The notes: generated by a model from the sequence alone, not told the origin. Positions 26,925 to 36,913 are shown, numbered from the stretch's first letter. The stretch: DNA of 64,000 bases from Salipiger mangrovisoli (GCF_015223355.1 NZ_JADFFK010000006.1:1-64000); one strand, 5' to 3'. A program made the numbers and translations.

Positions 26925-28145
26925 ATGCTGCGCCACCTGCTGGCACTTTTCGCACTGGTCCTGATGACCGCCGCCCCGCTGGGCGTCGCGGCGCAGGGCA
27001 CCCTTCTTCCGCCCGAGCCCGACCGCTCCGCCACCGGCGGCGCGCAGACGCTCGAGGACATCATGCGCAGGCAGGCGGGCATCAAGATCGATGACAGCTT
27101 CCGGCGCGACAACATCGGCGGCGCCGCACCCGAGGCGCCCGAGCTCGGCACCCGCGGCGGCGCCTCGGATCCCGACCTGTGGCGCGCGCTGCGCTACAAC
27201 GAGGCCGACGTGCGCGCCTCGACGATCAACCCCAACGGCAAGGTGCTGATCCAGGACGGCGGCATGTGGTGGTTGAGCTTCCGCCGCGGTCCGCTCGCGA
27301 CCTACGGCGGCTGGCTGCTGCTGGGGACCATCGGCATCCTGGCGGTATTCTTCCTGCTGCGCGGCCGGATCAAGATCGACGGCGGCAAGGCGGGCAGCAC
27401 CGTGCAGCGCTTCAAGTGGATCGAGCGTTTTGCGCATTGGACGCTGGCAGGATCGTTCCTCCTGCTCGGCTTCACCGGGCTTTTCACCCTCTTCGGGCGT
27501 AAGTACCTGGTGCCGTTGCTGGGCCATGAATTCAACTCGACGCTGCTGCACTACTCGAAGTTCATCCACAACAACGTCAGCTGGGCCTTCATGCTCGGGC
27601 TGATCATGGTTTTCGTCATGTGGGTCTGGCACAACATTCCCGACCGCACCGACATCACCTGGTTCGCCCAGGCCGGCGGCATCATCGGCAAGAAGCACCC
27701 GCCCGCGAAGAAGTTCAACGCGGGCCAGAAGATCATCTTCTGGTCGGTGATCCTGCTCGGGGCCTCGGTCTCGGTCTCGGGGCTGTCGCTGCTCTTCCCG
27801 TTCGATCTGCCGCTCTTTGCCCACACATTCTCGGTGCTCAACGACTGGGGCGTGCCGGGCTGGTTCGGCAGGGACGCTTTCCCCGTCCAGCTCGCGCCGC
27901 AGGAAGAGATGCAGTTCGCCCAGCTCTGGCACGCCATCGTCGCCTTCCTGCTGATGGCGGTGATCATCGGCCACATCTACATCGGCACGCTCGGCATGGA
28001 GGGTGCCTATGACGCCATGGGCTCCGGCCAGGTCGATGAGAACTGGGCGCATCAGCACCACTCGATCTGGTACGAGAAGGTGAAGGAACGCGAGGCGGCC
28101 GAAGCCCGCAACCCGGCCAGCAAGACGGCCACCCCGGCGGAGTGA
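26925..28145 (+). CDS. fdhC: Formate dehydrogenase cytochrome b (gamma) subunit
   Basis: A 406-residue membrane subunit. ATG 26925 is preferred because GGAG lies 6 nt before it; another ATG is at 26913. A cleavable signal (LALFALVLMTAAPLGVAAQ) is followed by a roughly 100-residue periplasmic segment with no FDH-N counterpart. Then come one extra helix (GGWLLLGTIGILAVFFLLR) and the four-helix cytochrome b core, with likely heme ligands in ERFAHWTLAG, FIHNNVSW, VWVWHNIP-type (MWVWHNIPD) and VIIGHIYIG. It passes electrons from FdhB to the quinone pool or to periplasmic carriers. It overlaps the next gene by GTGA. Confidence 0.92.
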   Translation: MLRHLLALFALVLMTAAPLGVAAQGTLLPPEPDRSATGGAQTLEDIMRRQAGIKIDDSFRRDNIGGAAPEAPELGTRGGASDPDLWRALRYNEADVRASTINPNGKVLIQDGGMWWLSFRRGPLATYGGWLLLGTIGILAVFFLLRGRIKIDGGKAGSTVQRFKWIERFAHWTLAGSFLLLGFTGLFTLFGRKYLVPLLGHEFNSTLLHYSKFIHNNVSWAFMLGLIMVFVMWVWHNIPDRTDITWFAQAGGIIGKKHPPAKKFNAGQKIIFWSVILLGASVSVSGLSLLFPFDLPLFAHTFSVLNDWGVPGWFGRDAFPVQLAPQEEMQFAQLWHAIVAFLLMAVIIGHIYIGTLGMEGAYDAMGSGQVDENWAHQHHSIWYEKVKEREAAEARNPASKTATPAE

Positions 28146-29425
28146 CCGCGATGGGCCGCCTGGCCTTTGTCCTGAGCGCCCTGCTCTGCGCCGCCCCGGC
28201 GGCGGCGCAGGAGTTCACCACGTTGAAGGGCCACGGCGGGCCGATCATGGCCATCGCCGTTTCGCCCTCGGGGCAGGTGGCGACCGGGAGTTTCGACAAT
28301 TCCGTCGGCCTCTGGGACGGGGTCACACCGCGCTGGCTTGAAGGTCATGCCGCAGCGGTCACCGCGCTGAGCTGGGGGGCGGACGGCACCCTGGTTTCGG
28401 GCGGCGACGATTTCTCGGTGCGCATCTGGGGCGATGCGCCGCGCGTGCTCGGGCGGCATCAGGGCAAGGTCGCGGCACTCGCGGTCTCGCCGGATGGCAC
28501 GCGCGTCGCCAGCGGCAGCTGGGATGGCTCCATCGCGCTCTGGCCGCGCAGCGGAGCCGAAGGGACGGTACTGCCAGCCCCTGGTTCCGGCGTCAACGCG
28601 CTGGCCTTCGGCGGGCCCGGCATGCTCTACGCCGCCACCATGGCCGGCGCGCTGCTGCGCTATGACCTCACCGCGGGCGATGCGCCGCTGGCCATCGTCC
28701 AGCACGGCTTCGGCATCAACCGGCTGGCGCTCGGGCAGGGCTGGATCGCCTATGGCGCGGTCGACGGCGGCACCCGCGTGATCGATCTCGCGACGGGCGC
28801 GCAGGTCGCCGACCTGACGCTCGATCGCCGCCCGATCCTCGCCATGGCCTACAACGCCCCTTCGCACCAGCTTGCGGTGGGCGATGGCGAAGGGTTCATC
28901 ATGATCGTCGACACGCAGGACTGGCGCATCACCCGGGATTTCCGCGCCACCCGGCAGGGCCCGGTCTGGGCGCTGGCCTTCTCGCCCGATGGCACGGTGA
29001 TCCACGCCGGCGGGCTGGACGATGTGGCCTATGCCTGGCCGGTCGACCTGCTCGACGTCTTCGATCCGGGCATCGAGGGCGCGCGCAGCTTCCTGCGTGC
29101 CGCCGAGACCATGCCCAATGGCGAGCGCCAGTTCATGCGCAAATGCTCGATCTGCCACGCGCTCGACCCCGGCCCGTCGCGCAAGGCGGGTCCAAGCCTG
29201 CACGGCCTTTTCGGCCGCCGCGCCGGGACCCTGCCCGGCTACAGCTATTCCGACACGCTGGACGGGTCGGAGATCATCTGGACCGAAACCACGATCGATG
29301 CGCTTTTCGATCAGGGTCCGGACCATTACATACCCGGCTCGAAGATGCCCATGCAGGTGATCGCGGGCGGCAGCGACCGGGCCGATCTGATAGACTACCT
29401 GAAACAGGCCACCAAAGGAGAGTGA
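28142..29425 (+). CDS. Periplasmic WD40-repeat / cytochrome c fusion protein
   Basis: A 427-residue exported protein. The start is GTG 28142, overlapping the fdhC stop; ATG 28151 is an alternative. A signal peptide ends AAPAAAQ near residue 23. Residues 24 to about 310 form a beta propeller of WD40-like repeats, visible as LKGHGGPIMAIAVSPSG, LEGHAAAVTALSWG, LGRHQGKVAALAVSPDG and GPVWALAFSPDG with GxxDxxxxxW endings. The last 110 residues are a class I cytochrome c with CSICH, GPSLHGLFGRRAG, and a likely Met ligand in GSKMPMQV. Coupled to fdhABC, it is likely to accept electrons from, or scaffold, the formate dehydrogenase. Confidence 0.88.
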   Translation: MTAMGRLAFVLSALLCAAPAAAQEFTTLKGHGGPIMAIAVSPSGQVATGSFDNSVGLWDGVTPRWLEGHAAAVTALSWGADGTLVSGGDDFSVRIWGDAPRVLGRHQGKVAALAVSPDGTRVASGSWDGSIALWPRSGAEGTVLPAPGSGVNALAFGGPGMLYAATMAGALLRYDLTAGDAPLAIVQHGFGINRLALGQGWIAYGAVDGGTRVIDLATGAQVADLTLDRRPILAMAYNAPSHQLAVGDGEGFIMIVDTQDWRITRDFRATRQGPVWALAFSPDGTVIHAGGLDDVAYAWPVDLLDVFDPGIEGARSFLRAAETMPNGERQFMRKCSICHALDPGPSRKAGPSLHGLFGRRAGTLPGYSYSDTLDGSEIIWTETTIDALFDQGPDHYIPGSKMPMQVIAGGSDRADLIDYLKQATKGE

Positions 29426-29431
29426 CCGCAT

Positions 29432-29557
29432 ATGAAAGCCATGTTCACGGGCTTCGCCGCCATCATCGTCATCGGCATTGCCGCCTATTTCGGGCTGCAC
29501 GAGATCGGCATGTCCTCGGCAGAGGTCTACTCGAGCCCAAACGTCCGCCACGACTGA
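29432..29557 (+). CDS. Small single-pass membrane protein (41 residues)
   Basis: An ORF from ATG 29432 to TGA 29555-29557, preceded by AAAGGAG and 6 nt after the WD40-cytochrome stop. The 41 residues begin MKAMFTGFAAIIVIGIAAYF, a single hydrophobic helix, and continue with a short soluble tail of about 20 residues containing SSAEVYSSP and ending VRHD. It is too short for usual gene callers. Its position at the end of the structural fdh genes suggests a small accessory subunit or assembly factor. The family is not known to me. Confidence 0.7.
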   Translation: MKAMFTGFAAIIVIGIAAYFGLHEIGMSSAEVYSSPNVRHD

Positions 29558-29567
29558 GCCCACGCGG

Positions 29568-30944
<1,377 letters not shown>

Positions 30945-30973
30945 GCTGGGGCAAAAGCCGAGCGGAGCAGACC

Positions 30974-32239
30974 ATGACCAGACATCGCGATTCCCTAGGG
31001 TGGCGCCGCGCCATGGCAGCGGCGCTGCTGGCGCTTTGCGCCCTCGCCTCCCCCGCCGCGGCGCTCGACCGCGCCGCCATCGAGCGGCAGTTCCGTGGCT
31101 GGCTCGAACAGACCGTCTGGCCCCGCGCCTCGGCCAGGGGCGTGTCGCGCGGCACCTTCGAGACGGCCTTCGCCGGCGTGCGTCTGAACTGGGACCTGCC
31201 CGACCTCGTGCCACCGGGCACCAGGCCCGAGACCCCGAAGCAACAGCGTCAGGCCGAGTTCGGCCAGCCCGCGAAGTATTTCAACCGTGGGTCCGTGGAC
31301 GGCGCGACCAGCACCGGACGGCAGATGGCGCGGAAACACGCCTCGGCGCTCGCCGCCACGGAAAGGGCAACCGGCGTGCCCGGTCGCATCATCCTCGGGA
31401 TCTGGGGCCGCGAGAGCGGCTATGGCCGCGTGGCGATCCCGCACAGCGCCTTCGAGGTGCTGGGCACCAAGGGCTTCATGTCGACCCGCGCCGGCTATTT
31501 CACCGACGAGCTGATCGCCGCGCTCGAGATCGCCGAAGCCGGACACGCGCCGGCCGGGGTGATGAAAAGCTCATGGGCCGGGGCGCTGGGGCAGCCGCAG
31601 TTCATGCCTTCGAACTTCCTGAAATACGCCGCCGACGGCACCGGCGATGGCCACGCCGACATCTGGCGTTCGGAGGCGGACACCATCGCCTCGATCGGCA
31701 CCTACCTTGCCAGACACGGCTGGCAGAACGGACGCGACTGGGGCTTCGAGGTCACCGTGCCCGCCTCCGTCTCCTGCACGCTCGAAGGCCCCGATCAGGG
31801 CAGGCGCATTTCCGAGTGGGAAAAGCTCGGCATCACCCGCGTTTCCGGCCGCGCCTTCCCCGAGAGCGAGCGGCGCGGCGAGGGATTCCTGCTGATGCCT
31901 GCCGGGCGGCATGGGCCAGCGTTCATCGTCACGCCCAACTTCTACGTGCTGAAGGAGTACAACATGAGCGATCTCTACGCGCTCTTTGTGGGCCATGTGG
32001 GCGACCGCATCCAGTACGGCGTTGGCGATTTCAGCGCGGGATGGGGCGCGGTCGGCGGGCTCTACCGCTCTGATGTCGCGGCCATGCAGCGGGCGCTGGA
32101 GCGGATGGGTCACGATGTCGGCGGGGCGGACGGGCTGCCGGGGTTCAAGACCCGACGCTCGATCGGGCGCTGGCAAGAGGCGCAGGGGCGACCCGCCACC
32201 TGCTTCCCCGAGACCGCGATGAAATCCGCACTGCGCTAG
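30974..32239 (+). CDS. Lytic murein transglycosylase (MltB/SltB type, GH103)
   Basis: A 421-residue exported enzyme from ATG 30974. A signal peptide (MAAALLALCALASPAAA) leads into the GH103 catalytic domain. Its catalytic Glu lies in GIWGRESGYGR, and SSWAGALGQPQFMPSNFL, DIWRSEADTIASIGTYL and TPNFYVLKEYN are the family blocks. A C-terminal peptidoglycan-binding domain (DVAAMQRALERMG ... TRRSIGRWQ) follows. It cleaves glycan strands in the periplasm. It lies 29 nt after the response regulator gene and may be cotranscribed. Its TAG overlaps the stop of the convergent gene at CTAG 32236-32239. Confidence 0.92.
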   Translation: MTRHRDSLGWRRAMAAALLALCALASPAAALDRAAIERQFRGWLEQTVWPRASARGVSRGTFETAFAGVRLNWDLPDLVPPGTRPETPKQQRQAEFGQPAKYFNRGSVDGATSTGRQMARKHASALAATERATGVPGRIILGIWGRESGYGRVAIPHSAFEVLGTKGFMSTRAGYFTDELIAALEIAEAGHAPAGVMKSSWAGALGQPQFMPSNFLKYAADGTGDGHADIWRSEADTIASIGTYLARHGWQNGRDWGFEVTVPASVSCTLEGPDQGRRISEWEKLGITRVSGRAFPESERRGEGFLLMPAGRHGPAFIVTPNFYVLKEYNMSDLYALFVGHVGDRIQYGVGDFSAGWGAVGGLYRSDVAAMQRALERMGHDVGGADGLPGFKTRRSIGRWQEAQGRPATCFPETAMKSALR

Positions 32240-33123
32240 GCGTTCCAGACCACCTCGCCAAGCGGCGTTAGGTCGTAGCCGCCAAGGCTCTCCGCGCGGC
32301 TGCGGAAGATCTCGGATCGGCAGAAGGCCATCAGCCGCTGCAAAGGCGGGTCGAACCACGCCTTGCGATCGATCAGCAGATCGAAGCGCTCGTCGATCAG
32401 CGGCACGAAGGGCAGGCCATAGGCGCGGGCGACCGATTCCAGCCCGAAGGTCACGTCGGCCTCGCCACGCCGCACGCTCTGCACCGCCTCGTCCTCGGTC
32501 CTTTCGAGCGGTGTCAGGGTGACCATGCCGAGATCAAGCCCCGCTTCGGCCGCCAGGTCGCGCAGCAGCCCGGCGCTTCCCGAGCTTTGCTGCCGCGGTG
32601 CCAGCCGCAGTCCGGCAAGCTCGGCAAGCCCTTTCGGCGCGGCCCCGCCTTCGCGCAGCACCAGCCCGCGGCGTCGCGCCGCGAAGCCCACCAGCACCGC
32701 ATTCTGTCCGGCTGCGGCATCCCGCGCGGTAGCCGCGTTCCAGCCTCCCGCCGGGTCGCGGACGTGCAGGCCCGTTGCCACGCCTTCCCCGCCGGCGAAG
32801 CGCGTCAGCCCGTCAAGCGATCCGTCGAAATAGGTGGCAAGCCCGCAGCGCGACTGGCGGATCGCCCAGTCGAGCAGGGGGTCGTGGGAGCCCAGGAAGA
32901 CACCCGGTCGCGCTGTGGGAGCGGCAATCGTCCCGCCGCTCTGCGCGCCTTCGATCCAGGCGCGGATCTCGGCGGCGGGGAACAGGAGCTTGCCGGTGGC
33001 GCGCGAGCAGGGCACCTCGCCCGAGGCAGCAAGATCATAGATCTTGCGTTCTTTCAGGCGCAGCAGATCGGCCAGTTCGCGGACAGTCAGGTAGTCGTGG
33101 GGCGGAAACTGCGGGTCTGTCAT
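32236..33123 (-). CDS. HTH plus periplasmic-binding-like regulator of the tungstate transporter
   Basis: A 295-residue protein. Residues 1-60 are an excisionase/MerR-like winged HTH (YLTVRELADLLRLKERKIYD ... LFPAAEIRAWIE). The remainder is a cytoplasmic substrate-binding-protein fold of the PBP-like type used to sense oxyanions such as molybdate or tungstate: GSHDPLLDWAIRQS, FARRR-type basic loop, PRQQSSGSAGLL, LERTEDEAVQSVRRGEADVTFG. It is the last gene of the tupBCA operon, so it most likely senses tungstate or molybdate and controls the transporter, and perhaps formate dehydrogenase genes. DNA targets are not shown; repeats near 35530-35675 are candidates. Confidence 0.85.
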   Translation of the reverse strand: MTDPQFPPHDYLTVRELADLLRLKERKIYDLAASGEVPCSRATGKLLFPAAEIRAWIEGAQSGGTIAAPTARPGVFLGSHDPLLDWAIRQSRCGLATYFDGSLDGLTRFAGGEGVATGLHVRDPAGGWNAATARDAAAGQNAVLVGFAARRRGLVLREGGAAPKGLAELAGLRLAPRQQSSGSAGLLRDLAAEAGLDLGMVTLTPLERTEDEAVQSVRRGEADVTFGLESVARAYGLPFVPLIDERFDLLIDRKAWFDPPLQRLMAFCRSEIFRSRAESLGGYDLTPLGEVVWNA

Positions 33124-33140
33124 GGGGTCCGGATGTGTCG

Positions 33141-33163
33141 GGGGGCGGCACGACGCCGCCCCC
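33141..33163 (-). terminator. Hairpin between tupA and the regulator gene
   Basis: A 9-bp perfect GC stem (GGGGGCGGC and complement) with a 5-nt loop occupies the 48-nt gap after the tupA stop. There is no clear T tract on the minus strand. It may be an attenuating terminator that keeps the binding protein more abundant than the regulator. Confidence 0.5.
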
Positions 33164-33171
33164 GGACCCTA

Positions 33172-33993
33172 TCAGGACTTCGGTGCGTTGGGGAAGAACA
33201 GCTGCTGGCCGTCGATCTTGTAGTCGGCGATCACCTTCTGGCCCTCGTCCGAGATCAGCCAGTCGGCGAAATCCTGCGCCGCATCGATCTTGACCGAGGG
33301 GCATTTCTCGGGGTTCACCGGGATCACGCCGTACTGGTTGAAGAGGTTCTCGTCGCCCTCGACCTCGATCGCGTAGTCCTGCTTGTTCTGGAAGCTGATC
33401 CAGGTGGCGCGGTCGGTCAGCACGTAGGCCCCCATGCCGATGCCGGCGTTCAGCGTCGCGCCCATGCCCGAGCCGGTCTCGCGGTACCACTCTCCCGAGG
33501 CGGCGGTCGGGTCGATGCCCGCATCCTTCCACAGCGCGACCTCTTTCTTGTGGGTGCCGCTGTCATCCCCGCGCGAGGCAAAGAGCGCGCCCGCTTCGGA
33601 AATCTTGGTCAGCGCCGCCTCGACGTCGTCCATGCCCTTCACGCCCGCCGGGTCGGCCTCGGGGCCGACGATAACGAAATCGTTGTACATCAGATCCGTG
33701 CGCGTGGTGCCGAAGCCCGCCTCGACGAACTTCTCTTCGGACGGCTTGGCGTGCACCAGCAGTAGGTCGCCATCGCAGTTTTCGGCGTTCTTGATCGCCT
33801 GGCCGGTGCCCACGGCAACGACGTTGACGGTGATGCCGCTCTCGGCGGTGTAGATTGGCAGCAGGTAGTCGTAGAGCCCCGAGTTGGCGGTCGATGTCGT
33901 GGACTGCACGATGATCGACTGCTCCTGCGCGATCGCCGCACCGGCGAGGCCGAGGGTCAGCGCAGTTGAGGCGATCAGTCTTGCGATGGTCAT
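33172..33993 (-). CDS. tupA: Tungstate ABC transporter substrate-binding protein
   Basis: A 273-residue periplasmic binding protein from ATG 33993, with AAGGAT upstream. A signal peptide ends GAAIAQ near residue 23. The oxyanion-binding start IVQSTTSTANSGLYDYLLP (TTST motif, residues 32-35) is the hallmark of TupA as opposed to ModA. Other blocks are AVGTGQAIKNAENCDGDLL, NDFVIVGPEADP, FASRGDDSGTHKKE and MGATLNAG. It captures tungstate, and perhaps molybdate, for the tungsten/molybdenum enzymes encoded nearby. Confidence 0.92.
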   Translation of the reverse strand: MTIARLIASTALTLGLAGAAIAQEQSIIVQSTTSTANSGLYDYLLPIYTAESGITVNVVAVGTGQAIKNAENCDGDLLLVHAKPSEEKFVEAGFGTTRTDLMYNDFVIVGPEADPAGVKGMDDVEAALTKISEAGALFASRGDDSGTHKKEVALWKDAGIDPTAASGEWYRETGSGMGATLNAGIGMGAYVLTDRATWISFQNKQDYAIEVEGDENLFNQYGVIPVNPEKCPSVKIDAAQDFADWLISDEGQKVIADYKIDGQQLFFPNAPKS

Positions 33994-34049
33994 GACGAGG
34001 ATCCTTCTGTCTTGGTAATCAATCACTTGGAGACACATGGGGCGGGCGA

Positions 34050-34817
34050 TCAGAGAACGATGCGTCCCGCCAGGTAATCCCGTGCCGCTTGGCTGCGCGG
34101 CTCAGGGAAGAAGACATCGGCCGGGCTGTGCTCGGCGACGCGGCCGCGGTGCAGGAAGACCACCTCGTCCGCCATGCGCCGGGCCTGCCCGACATCATGG
34201 GTGACGAAGACGATCCGCGTGCCGCAGTCACGGGCGGCGGCAACGATGCGCTCGATCACCAGCACCGAGGCCGGATCGAGGCTGGCGGTGGCCTCGTCGA
34301 GGAACAGCACTTCCGGATCGGTGGCCAGCGCGCGGGCCAGCGCCAGCCGTTGCGCCTCGCCGCCCGAGAGCAGCCGCGCGGGCTGGCGCGCCTTGTGCAA
34401 GAGCCCGACCTCGCGCAGCAATGCGTCCCGGCGGCTGCGGTCGCGACCCCGGCTCTTCAGCACGAAATCGACGTTGGCGGCGACCGATCGGCGCAGCAGG
34501 ACCGGCTTTTGGAACACCAGCGCCTGCCGGGCGGTGGCCTGCGCCGCCGGGATGCCGTTCCAGCTGACGTCCCCGGCCCCAGGCACAAGCAGCCCGTGCA
34601 TCATCTTCAGCAGCAGGCTCTTGCCCGCGCCGTTCGGCCCCATGATCACCGTGCAGCCGCCCGGCGCGAGCGTCAGCTCCACCCCGTCAAGAAGGGCGGT
34701 GCCATCGGCGGTCAACCGCAGGCCGGAGACCCGCAACGGCAGCAGCGGGCGCTTCGGCGCGGCCTCGTCGCGGGGGCGCGCCATCGGCGGGACCGAGGTG
34801 ATCGGCAGGTCAGACAT
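34050..34817 (-). CDS. tupC: Tungstate ABC transporter ATP-binding protein
   Basis: A 255-residue ABC ATPase with Walker A GPNGAGKS, Q-loop VFQKPVLLRRSV, signature LSGGEAQRLALARAL, Walker B VLFLDEATASLDP and the H-loop FVTHDVGQARRMAD. A 30-residue charged N-terminal extension precedes the ATPase. It energises the TupB channel. It lies 8 nt downstream of tupB and 56 nt upstream of tupA. The gene order is permease, ATPase, binding protein, regulator. Confidence 0.92.
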   Translation of the reverse strand: MSDLPITSVPPMARPRDEAAPKRPLLPLRVSGLRLTADGTALLDGVELTLAPGGCTVIMGPNGAGKSLLLKMMHGLLVPGAGDVSWNGIPAAQATARQALVFQKPVLLRRSVAANVDFVLKSRGRDRSRRDALLREVGLLHKARQPARLLSGGEAQRLALARALATDPEVLFLDEATASLDPASVLVIERIVAAARDCGTRIVFVTHDVGQARRMADEVVFLHRGRVAEHSPADVFFPEPRSQAARDYLAGRIVL

Positions 34818-34825
34818 GCGCCCTC

Positions 34826-35533
34826 TCAGACATGGGCCTGCCTCGCGGCGGTCATGCGCAGCGCTTGCACCCCGGCGTTCACCCCCAGCGCCAGCACCAG
34901 CAGGATGATTCCCAATGCCAGCGCCAGCGGCAGATCACCCTTTGACGTCTCGAGCGCGATGGCGGTGGTCATGACGCGGGTCAGGTGATCGATGTTGCCG
35001 CCGACGATGATCACCGCCCCGACCTCGGCCACGGCGCGGCCGAAACCTGCCAGACCGACGGTCAGCAGCGCGTAGCGCCCGTCCCAGAGCAGCGTCGCAA
35101 CGCTCTGCCAGCGCGTCAGGCAGAGCGAGCGGAACTGTTCGGCATATTCGGCATGCAGGTCCTCGAGCAGCTGCCGCGACAGCGCGGCGACAATCGGCAC
35201 GATGAGAATGGTCTGCGCGAAGATCATCGCGCCGGGGGTGTAGAGCAGCCCCAGAAAGCCGAGCGGCCCGGAGCGCGAGAGATAGAGGTAGACCAGCAGG
35301 CCGACGACCACCGGCGGCAGACCCATCAGCGCGTTCATCACGATCAGCACGAGGCCGCGGCCGCGGAAGCGGCTCACCGCGATCAGCGCGCCAATGGGCA
35401 GGCCGATGCCGCAGGCGAGCACCGTGGCGCTCAGGCTGACCCGCAGCGAGAGGCCGACGATCTCGTAGAGATCGGCCTCGCCGGACAGGACGAGGGACAG
35501 CGCCAGATGGAAGGCCTCTCCAATGCTCTGCAA
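34826..35533 (-). CDS. tupB: Tungstate ABC transporter permease
   Basis: A 235-residue membrane protein with about five hydrophobic helices and the ABC permease coupling segment EYAEQFRSLCLTRWQSVATL ... GRAVAEVGAVIIVGGN, close to the EAA motif. The start is uncertain because no ATG is present: TTG 35533 (LQSIGEAFHLALSL) is supported by AGGGAG about 8 nt upstream, whereas the frame extends to 35635 with hydrophilic residues. The family's usual length of about 230 supports TTG 35533. It forms the channel with TupC and TupA. Confidence 0.88.
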   Translation of the reverse strand: MQSIGEAFHLALSLVLSGEADLYEIVGLSLRVSLSATVLACGIGLPIGALIAVSRFRGRGLVLIVMNALMGLPPVVVGLLVYLYLSRSGPLGFLGLLYTPGAMIFAQTILIVPIVAALSRQLLEDLHAEYAEQFRSLCLTRWQSVATLLWDGRYALLTVGLAGFGRAVAEVGAVIIVGGNIDHLTRVMTTAIALETSKGDLPLALALGIILLVLALGVNAGVQALRMTAARQAHV

Positions 35534-35675
35534 AATTTTCTCTCCCTGCGGAAATTTTGCCTTATTCCGACTATGCACCCTCTCGCTGATCACGCAAGAG
35601 CCGTCAATAGTCTGAATTAAATAAGGCCTGCTCAAAGAGGCGGGCCTTGATCAGAGGATGACTGCAAAATTTCCG
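35530..35675. repeat. Three copies of a GCAAAATTT element at the tupB promoter
   Basis: GCAAAATTTT at 35530-35539 faces GAAATTTTGC at 35551-35560, forming an inverted pair over the tupB ribosome site. A 12-bp perfect inverse of CGGAAATTTTGC (35549-35560) recurs as GCAAAATTTCCG at 35664-35675, 103 bp away. These AT-rich words are conspicuous in GC-rich DNA. They probably form an operator set for the tup regulator, possibly with DNA looping. Confidence 0.55.
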
Positions 35676-35692
35676 GGATCGCCCCGAGAGCC

Positions 35693-36862
35693 TCAGAACG
35701 GCAGGCCGACGTAGTTCTCGGCGAGGTCCTTGCGGGCAGTTTCCGAGTCCGCAAGGTGCCGCAGCGTGGCGCGGCGCATCTCTTCGGCAAAGCTGTCCTC
35801 GCCCTCGAAACGGTGCAACATGGTGGTCATCTGCCAACTGAAGCGCATGGCCTTCCAGATGCGCGCCAAAGCGCGCTTGGAATAGCCGTCGATCCCCGCG
35901 CTCTGGCCGGACTTCAGCGCCGCGATCAGCGCCTCGTGCAGGTAGTAGACGTCCGAGACCGCGAGGTTCAGCCCCTTCGCGCCGGTCGGCGGCACGATAT
36001 GCGCAGCATCGCCGACGAGGAAAAGCCGGCCCCAGCGCAGCGGCTCGGAAACGAAGCTGCGCAGCGGCGCGATGGACTTCTCGATCGACGGGCCGGTGAC
36101 CAGCCTGGCGGCGGCCTCAGACGGGATGCGGCGCTTGAACTCGGTCCAGAAACGCTCGTCCGACCAATCCTCGACCTTGTCGGTCAGCGGCACCTGCACG
36201 TAGTAGCGCACCAGATTCTCGTTGCGCATCGAGGCCAGCGCGAACCCGTGTGGAGAGTTGGAGTAAATCAGCTCGTCATGCACCGGCGGGGTGCGCGAGA
36301 GGATCCCCAGCCAGCCGAAGGGGTAGACCCGCTCGAACTCGCGGCGCTTCTCCTCGGGGATCGTCTCGCGGCTGACACCGTGGAAACCGTCGCAGCCCGC
36401 CACATAGGCGCAGGTGATGCGGTGACGCTCGCCGTTCAGCGTGTATTCCACCGCCGCCTCGGACGCGTCGAGATCGTGGATCGTCACGTCCTCGACCCCG
36501 TGGATCACCGTGGTGCCCATGGCGTCCTGCGCATCGTAGAGGTCATGGGTCACCTCGGTCTGGCCGTAGACCATGACCTGCTTGCCGGTGAGCGCCTTGA
36601 AGTCGATGTGCACCATCAGCTCGGCATCGGTGAGGTAGGTGCCATCATGCGGGTAGCCCTCGGCATCCATGCGCGCACCAACACCCGCCTCACGCAGCAG
36701 CTCGACCGTGCCCCATTCGAGAATACCGGCGCGGATGCGCGACAGCACGTGCTCGCGGCTCGAGCGCTCGAGCACCACGGTTGCGACCCCGGCCTTGTTC
36801 AGCAGCTGCGAGAGCAGCAGGCCCGACGGCCCGCCGCCGATGACCACGACTTCGGTTTTCAT
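35693..36862 (-). CDS. pobA: 4-hydroxybenzoate 3-monooxygenase
   Basis: A 389-residue flavoprotein that converts 4-hydroxybenzoate to protocatechuate with NADPH, FAD and O2. It has the FAD Rossmann motif VVVIGGGPSGLLLSQLL at the N-terminus, RIRAGILEWGTVELL, the conserved CDGFHGVSR (DG motif) and GDAAHIVPPTGAKGLNLAV (GD motif). Length is normal for PobA. It is divergent from an AraC-type regulator gene 89 bp away, the classic pobA-pobR arrangement. The downstream beta-ketoadipate genes are not in this window. Confidence 0.96.
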   Translation of the reverse strand: MKTEVVVIGGGPSGLLLSQLLNKAGVATVVLERSSREHVLSRIRAGILEWGTVELLREAGVGARMDAEGYPHDGTYLTDAELMVHIDFKALTGKQVMVYGQTEVTHDLYDAQDAMGTTVIHGVEDVTIHDLDASEAAVEYTLNGERHRITCAYVAGCDGFHGVSRETIPEEKRREFERVYPFGWLGILSRTPPVHDELIYSNSPHGFALASMRNENLVRYYVQVPLTDKVEDWSDERFWTEFKRRIPSEAAARLVTGPSIEKSIAPLRSFVSEPLRWGRLFLVGDAAHIVPPTGAKGLNLAVSDVYYLHEALIAALKSGQSAGIDGYSKRALARIWKAMRFSWQMTTMLHRFEGEDSFAEEMRRATLRHLADSETARKDLAENYVGLPF

Positions 36863-36913
36863 GCAATCTCCTCCGATCATTCCGCGCACCCTACGCCCTG
36901 CAAGGTCCGGCGC

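Noticed and set aside
22782-28061. Very long minus-strand open frame opposite fdhABC
   Set aside because: It lies antisense to well-recognised formate dehydrogenase genes, has low-complexity His/Arg/Gly-rich content and no domain. Such frames arise from GC-rich codon use on the other strand.
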